Assembly (NCBI GenBank): GCA_964020085.1
Contig: OZ026603.1
Coordinates: 7,332,546-7,396,545 of the forward strand
Direction of reading: 5' to 3'
From: Micromussa lordhowensis
Lineage: Eukaryota > Cnidaria > Anthozoa > Scleractinia > Lobophylliidae
Length of the DNA: 64,000 bases
How positions within the stretch are numbered: position 1 is the stretch's first letter; each line of letters opens with the position of its first letter. Of the stretch, positions 58,236-64,000 are shown one piece after another. The notes under the pieces were generated by a model. The model had not been told where the DNA came from. It was given only the letters and a program-made list of their open reading frames with translations, and did not search any database. The position numbers and the translations under genes were made by a program.

Positions 58236-61200
58236 CTAGTTAAGATATGATGGCATTGGCGCCAGGGTGTTTTTTCTGCCCTTATTTTGCAGGAGTTTCC
58301 CCTGGTCCCAACTTTGCAGAATTTCAGAAAACGCGCGCTGGGGGTCCCCTTGGCAAATTTGACATAGCTCGGCTTCACGGGCACTTTAAGAGGCGCGGTT
58401 TGAAGCAAAATCTTCTGCTAGGTTGGCACTTCAAGGAAATTTTAATTAGGACATGATGGCATTGGCGCCAGGGTGTTTTTTCTGGCCTGCTTTTTGCAGG
58501 AGTTCCCCCTGGTCCCAACTTTGTAGAATTTCAGAAAACGCGCGCTGGGGGTCCTCTTGGCAAATTAGACATAGCTCGGCTTTACGGGCACTTTAAGAGG
58601 CGCGATTTGCCGCAAAATGTTCTCCTAGGTTGGCACTTTAAGGAAATCCTAGTTAAGACATGATGGCATTGGCGCCAGGGTGTTTTTTCTGGCCTTCTTT
58701 TTGCAGTAGTTTCCTCTGGTCCCAACTTTGCAGAATTTCAGAAAACGCGCGCTGGAGGTCCCCTTGGCAAATTTGACATAGCTCGGCTTCACGGGCACTT
58801 TAAGAGGCGCGGTTTGCAGCAAAATGTTCTGCTAGGTCGGCACTTTAAGGAAATTCTAGTTAAGACATTATGGCATTGGCGCCAGGGTATTTTTTCTGGC
58901 CTTCTTTTTGCAGTAGTTTCCCCTGGTCCCAACTTTGCAGAATTTCAGAAAACGCGCGCTGGGGGTCCCCTTAGCAAATTTGACATAGCTCGGCTTCACG
59001 GGCACTTTAAGAGGCGCGGTTTGCAGCAAAATGTTCTGCTAGGTTGGCACTTGAAGGAAATTTTAATTAGGACATGATGGCATTGGCGCCAGGGTGTTTT
59101 TTTCTGGCCTTCTTTTTGCAGGAGTTCTCCCTGGTCCCAACTTTGCAGAATTTCAGAAAACGCGCGCTGGGGGTCCTCTTGGCAAATTTGACATAGCTCG
59201 GCTTCACGGGAACTTTAAGAGGCGCGGTTTGCAGCAAAATGTTCTGCTAGGTTGGCACTTTAAGGAAATGCTAGATAGGACATGATGGCATTGGCGCCAG
59301 GGTGTTTTTTCTGGCGTTCTTTTTGCAGTAGTTTCCCCTGGTCCCAACTTTGCAGAATTTCAGAAAACGCGCGCTGGCGGTCCCCTTGACAAATTTGACA
59401 TAGCTCGGCTTCACGGGCACTTTAAGAGGCGCGGTTTGCAGCAAAATGTTTTGCTAGGTTGGCACTTTAAGGAAATTGTAGTTAGGACATGATGGCATTG
59501 GCGCCAGGGTGTTTTTTCTGGCCTTCTTTTTGCAGTAGTTTCCCCTGGTCCCAACTTTGCAGAATTTCAGAAAACGCGTCTGGGGGTCCCCTTGGCAAAT
59601 TTGACATAGCTCGGCTTCACGGGCATTTTAAGAGGCGCGGTTTGCAGCAAAATGTTCTGCTAGGCTGGCACTTGAAGGAAGTTCTAGTTAGAAGATGATG
59701 GCATATGCGCCAGGGTGTTTTTTCTGGCCTTCTTTTTGCAGCAGTTTCCCCTGGTCCCAACTTTGCAGAATTTCAGAAAACGCGCGCTGGGGGTCTCCTT
59801 GGCAAATTTGACATAGCTCGGCTTCACGGGCACTTTAAGAGGCGCGGTTTGCAGCAAAATGTTCTGCTAGGTTAGCACTTTAAGGAAATTTTGATTAGGA
59901 CATGATGGCATCGGCGCCAGGGTGTTTTTTCTGGCCTTCTTTTTGCAGTAGTTTTCCCTGGTCCCAACTTTGCAGAATTTCAGAAAACGCGCGCTGGGGG
60001 TCCCCTTAGCAAATTTGACATAGCTCGGCTTCACAGGCACTTTAAGAGGCGCGGTTTGCAGCAAAATGTTGTGCTAGGTTGGCACTTGAAGGAAATCTTA
60101 GTTAAGACATGATGGCATTTGCGCCAGGGTGTTTTTTCTGCCCTTATTTTGCAGGAGTTTCCCCTGGTCCCAACTTTGCAGAATTTCAGAAAACGCGCGC
60201 TGGGGGTCCCCTTGGCAAATTTGACATAGCTCGGCTTCACGGGCATTTTAAGAGGCGCGGTTTGCAGCAAAATGTTCTGCTAGGTTGGCACTTCAAGAAA
60301 ATGCAAGTTAGGACATGATGGCATTGGCGCCAGGGTGTTTTTTATCTGGCCTTCTTTTTGCAGTAGTTTCCCCTGGTCCCAACTTTGCAGAATTTCAGAA
60401 AACGCGCGCTGGGGGTCCCCTTGGCAAATTTGACATAGCTCGGCTTCACGGGCACTTCAAGAGGCGCGGTTTGCAGCAAAATGTTTTGCTAGGTTGGCAC
60501 ATCAAGGAAATGCTAGTTAGGACATAATGGCATTGGCGCCAGGGTGTTTTTTCTTGCCTTCTTTTTGCAGTAGTTTCCCCTGGTCCCAACTTTGCAGAAT
60601 TTCAGAAAACGCGCGCTGGGGGTCCCCTTGGCAAGTTTGACATAGCTCGGCTTCACGGGCACTTTAAGAGGCGCGGTTGGCAGCAAAATGTTCTGCTAGG
60701 TTGGCACTTCAAGGAAATCTTAGTTAGGACATGATGGCATTGGCGCCAGGGTGTTTTTTCTGCCCTTATTTTGCAGGAGTTTCCCCTGGTTCCAACTTTG
60801 CAGAATTTCAGAAAACGCGCGCTGGGGGTCCCCTTGGCAAATTTGAAATAGCTCGGCTTCACGGGCACTTTAAGAGGCGCGGTTTGCAGCAAAATGTTCT
60901 GCTAGGTTGGCACTTCAAGGAAATTTTGATTAGGATATGATGGTTTTGGCGCCAGGGTGTTTTTTCTGGCGTTCTTTTTGCAGTAGTTTTCCCTGGTCCC
61001 AACTTTGCAGAATTTCAGAAAACGCGCGCTGCGGGTCCCCTTGGCAAATTTGACATAGCTCGGCTTCACGGGCACTTTAAGAGGCGCAGTTTGCAGCAAA
61101 GTGTTTTGCTAGATTAACACTTAAAGGAAATTCTAGTTAGGACATGATGGCACTGGCGCCAGGGTGTTTTTTCTGGCCTTCTTTTTGCAGTAGTTTCCCC

Positions 61201-64000
61201 TGGTCCCAACTTTGCAGAATTTCAGAAAACGTGCGCTGGGGGTCCCCTTGGCAAATTTGACATAGCTCGGCTTCACGGGCACTTTAAGAGGCGCGGTTTG
61301 CAGCAAAATGTTCTGCTAGGTTGGCACTTCAAGAAAATGCTAGTTAGGACATGATGGCATTGGCGCCAGGTTGTTTTTCTGGCCTTCTTTTTGCAGTAGT
61401 TTCCCCTGGTCCCAACTTTGCAGAATTTCAGAAAACGCGCGCTGGGGGTCCCCTTGGCAAATTTGACATAGCTCGGCTTCACGGGCACTTCAAGAGGCGC
61501 GGTTTGCAGCAAAATGTTTTGCTAGGTTGGCACATCAAGGAAATGCTAGTTAGGACATAATGGCATTGGCGCCAGGGTGTTTTTTCTGGCCTTCTTTTTG
61601 CAGTAGTTTCCCCTGGTCCCAACTTTGCAGAATTTCAGAAAACGCGCGCTGGGGGTCCCCTTGGCAAGTTTGACATAGCTCGGCTTCACGGGCACTTTAA
61701 GAGGCGCGGTTGGCAGCAAAATGTTCTGCTAGGTTGGCACTTTAAGGAAATCTTAGTTAGGACATGATGGCATTGGCGCCAGGGTGTTTTTTCTGCCCTT
61801 ATTTTGCAGGAGTTTCCCCTGGTTCCAACTTTGCAGAATTTCAGAAAACGCGCGCTGGGGGTCCCCTTGGCAAATTTGAAATAGCTCGGCTTCACGGGCA
61901 CTTTAAGAGGCGCGGTTTGCAGCAAAATGTTGTGCTAGGTTGGCACTTTAAGGAAATTTTGATTAGTATATGATGGTATTGGCGCCAGGGTGTTTTTTCT
62001 GGCCTTCTTTTTGCAGGAGTTCCCCCTGGTCCCAACTTTGCAGAATTTCAGAAAACGCGCGCTGGGGGTCCTCTTGGCAAATTTGACATAGCTCGGCTTC
62101 ACGGGCACTTTAGGAGGCGCGGTTTGCAGCAAAATGTTCTGCTAGGTTAGCACTTCAAGGAAATCTTAGTTAGGACATGATGGCTTTGGTGCCAGGGTGT
62201 TTTTCCTGGCCTTCTTTTTGCAGTAGTTTCCCCTGGTCCCAACTTTGCAGAATTTCAGAAAACGCGCGCTGGGGGTCTCCTTGGCAAATTTGACATAGCT
62301 CGGCTTCACGGGCACTTTAAGAGGCGCGGTTTGCAGCAAAATGTTTTGCTAGGTTGGCACTTTAAGGAAATCCTAGTTAGGACATGTTGGCATCGGCGCC
62401 AGGGTGTTTTTTTTGGCGTTCTTTTTGCAGTAGTTTCCCCTGGTCCCAACTTTGCAGAATTTCAGAAAACGCGCGCTGGGGGTCCCCTTGGCCAATTTGA
62501 CATAGCGCGGCTTCACGGGCATTTTAAGAGGCGCGGTTTGCAGCAAAATGTTCTGCTAGATTGGCACTTTAAGGAAATTCTAGTTAGGACATGATGGCAT
62601 TGGCGCCAGGGTGTTTTTTATCTGGCCTTCTTTTTGCAGTAGTTTCCCCTGGTCCCAACTTTGCAGAATTTCAGAAAACGCGCGCTGCGGGTCCCCTTGG
62701 CAAATTTGACATAGCTCGGCTTCACGGGCACTTTAAGAGGCGCAGTTTGCAGCAAAGTGTTTTGCTAGATTAACACTTAAAGGAAATTCTAGTTAGGACA
62801 TGATGGCACTGGCGCCAGGGTGTTTTTTCTGGCCTTCTTTTTGCAGTAGTTTCCCCTGGTCCCAACTTTGCAGAATTTCAGAAAACGTGCGCTGGGGGTC
62901 CCCTTGGCAAATTTGACATAGCTCGGCTTCACGGGCACTTTAAGAGGCGCGGTTTGCAGCAAAATGTTTTGCTAGGTTGGCACTTCAAGAAAATGCTAGT
63001 TAGGACATGATGGCATTGGCGCCAGGTTGTTTTTCTGGCCTTCTTTTTGCAGTAGTTTCCCCTGGTCCCAACTTTGCAGAATTTCAGAAAACGCGCGCTG
63101 GGGGTCCCCTTGGCAAATTTGACATAGCTCGGCTTCACGGGCACTTCAAGAGGCGCGGTTTGCAGCAAAATGTTTTGCTAGGTTGGCACATCAAGGAAAT
63201 GCTAGTTAGGACATAATGGCATTGGCGCCAGGGTGTTTTTTCTGGCCTTCTTTTTGCAGTAGTTTCCCCTGGTCCCAACTTTGCAGAATTTCAGAAAACG
63301 CGCGCTGGGGGTCCCCTTGGCAAGTTTGACATAGCTCGGCTTCACGGGCACTTTAAGAGGCGCGGTTGGCAGCAAAATGTTCTGCTAGGTTGGCACTTCA
63401 AGGAAATCTTAGTTAGGACATGATGGCATTGGCGCCAGGGTGTTTTTTCTGCCCTTATTTTGCAGGAGTTTCCCCTGGTTCCAACTTTGCAGAATTTCAG
63501 AAAACGCGCGCTGGGGGTCCCCTTGGCAAATTTGAAATAGCTCGGCTTCACGGGCACTTTAAGAGGCGCGGTTTGCAGCAAAATTTTGTGCTAGGTTGGC
63601 ACTTCAAGGAAATTTTGATTAGGATATGATGGTATTGGCGCCAGGGTGTTTTTTCTGGCCTTCTTTTTGCAGGAGTTCCCCCTGGTCCCAACTTTGCAGA
63701 ATTTCAGAAAACGCGCGCTGGGGGTCCTCTTGGCAAATTTGACATAGCTCGGCTTCACGGGCACTTTAGGAGGCGCGGTTTGCAGCAAAATGTTCTGCTA
63801 GGTTAGCACTTCAAGGAAATCTTAGTTAGGACATGATGGCTTTGGTGCCAGGGTGTTTTTCCTGGCCTTCTTTTTGCAGTAGTTTCCCCTGGTCCCAACT
63901 TTGCAGAATTTCAGAAAACGCGCGCTGGGGGTCTCCTTGGCAAATTTGACATAGCTCGGCTTCACGGGCACTTTAAGAGGCGCGGTTTGCAGCAAAATGT
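58236..64000. repeat. Block J, copy 2 (about 5.76 kb, runs off the window)
   Basis: Copy of 34427-39778 with two additional monomers (about 59907-60320), one of TTTTCCCTGG/CCCTTAGC type and one of TTTGCGCC/CTGCCC type. It includes one whole 8-monomer unit and most of the next, equivalent to K1 and K2. The match is unbroken to the last base of the window. Confidence 0.9.

Larger units (their letters stand above)
1..64000. repeat. Satellite DNA array, 207-bp monomer, about 309 head-to-tail copies
   Basis: The same 207-base unit recurs from the first base to the last with no interruption. Landmarks seen in nearly every copy, in order, are GGCGCC, a T6 run, CTTCTTTTTGCAG, CCTGGTCCCAACTTTGCAG, ACGCGCGC, GGGGTCCCC, CAAATTTG, CTCGGCTTCACGGGC, AAGAGGCGCGG and GCAGCAAAATG. 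All copies face the same way and I saw no inversion, insertion sequence or unique spacer. Both window edges fall inside a monomer, so the true array is longer. Small ORFs occur on both strands but are by-products of the repeat (see rejected items). The array is eukaryotic in character; its family and chromosomal position cannot be told from the sequence. Confidence 0.97.

Noticed and set aside
1..64000. CRISPR array or bacterial repeat region
   Set aside because: The repeat is 207 bases with no short repeat/unique spacer alternation. Adjacent copies are homologous along their whole length.
1..64000. Variable positions as the product of a diversity-generating retroelement
   Set aside because: There is no reverse transcriptase or template/variable repeat pair, and the variable plus-strand sites mostly avoid A or T; they do not show the any-base pattern expected opposite template adenines.
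1..64000. rDNA spacer, 5S rRNA or tRNA-derived repeat
   Set aside because: I found no A/B box pair of the GGTTCGANTCC kind, no rRNA segment and no cloverleaf in the monomer.
1..64000. Transposable element or retroviral sequence within the array
   Set aside because: Monomer phase is continuous apart from small indels and whole-monomer changes. I saw no target-site duplication, terminal repeat or non-satellite stretch.

Overview
The whole 64 kb window is one uninterrupted tandem array of a satellite DNA. I found no unique sequence, transposon, RNA gene or credible protein gene, and both window edges cut through a monomer. The monomer is 207 bp, about 50% G+C by hand count of a consensus copy, and every copy I read lies head to tail in the same orientation, about 309 copies in all. 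A clean reference copy is 29274-29480; monomer positions quoted here number from its first base (GGCATTGG...). Single-base indels, mostly in two T-runs near the start of the monomer, give common 206, 208 and 209 bp variants.

A long satellite of nucleosome-scale monomers implies a eukaryotic chromosome (centromeric, pericentromeric, subtelomeric or other heterochromatin). The monomer keeps about eight CpG sites, and many subfamily variants are TpG or CpA at those sites, which suggests a host that methylates CpG (plant or vertebrate more likely than fly or yeast). I do not recognise the satellite family and cannot name the species. It is not alpha satellite, not one of the well-known 155-180 bp plant centromere repeats as I know them, and not rDNA.

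Layout. 1-5600: a 2.08 kb block present twice (1-2083, 3518-5600) around block V (2035-3180). 5531-8634: a higher-order repeat whose three units hold 5, 6 and 4 monomers. 8635-13540: heterogeneous monomers. 13541-18720: a block present twice, the second copy one monomer shorter. 19111-23204: a block present twice, the first copy with an internal 3-monomer tandem duplication. 23205-27350: short local duplications. 27350-34389: nested duplications of about 1, 1.86 and 2.07 kb. 34427-40112: a block repeated at 58236-64000, containing an 8-monomer unit. 39940-41690: repeated at 48230-49980. 42040-43860: relatives of the first block. 43860-48756: a 9-monomer unit in three partial copies, with chimeric monomers. 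50415-52590: block V again, in tandem. 53022-55735: relatives of the first block again, so 50-55.7 kb is roughly collinear with 2-6 kb. 55736-58235: local duplications.

There are no genes working together here. What there is to read is the evolution of the array: in-register unequal crossover with visible chimeric monomers, nested duplications, CpG decay, and a small set of single-base positions (monomer 165, 182, 191-192 and 199-200) that differ even between long copies that are otherwise almost identical. These positions lie within, or on the axis of, short dyads. All block boundaries are from reading by eye and are approximate to tens of bases unless an exact interval is given.
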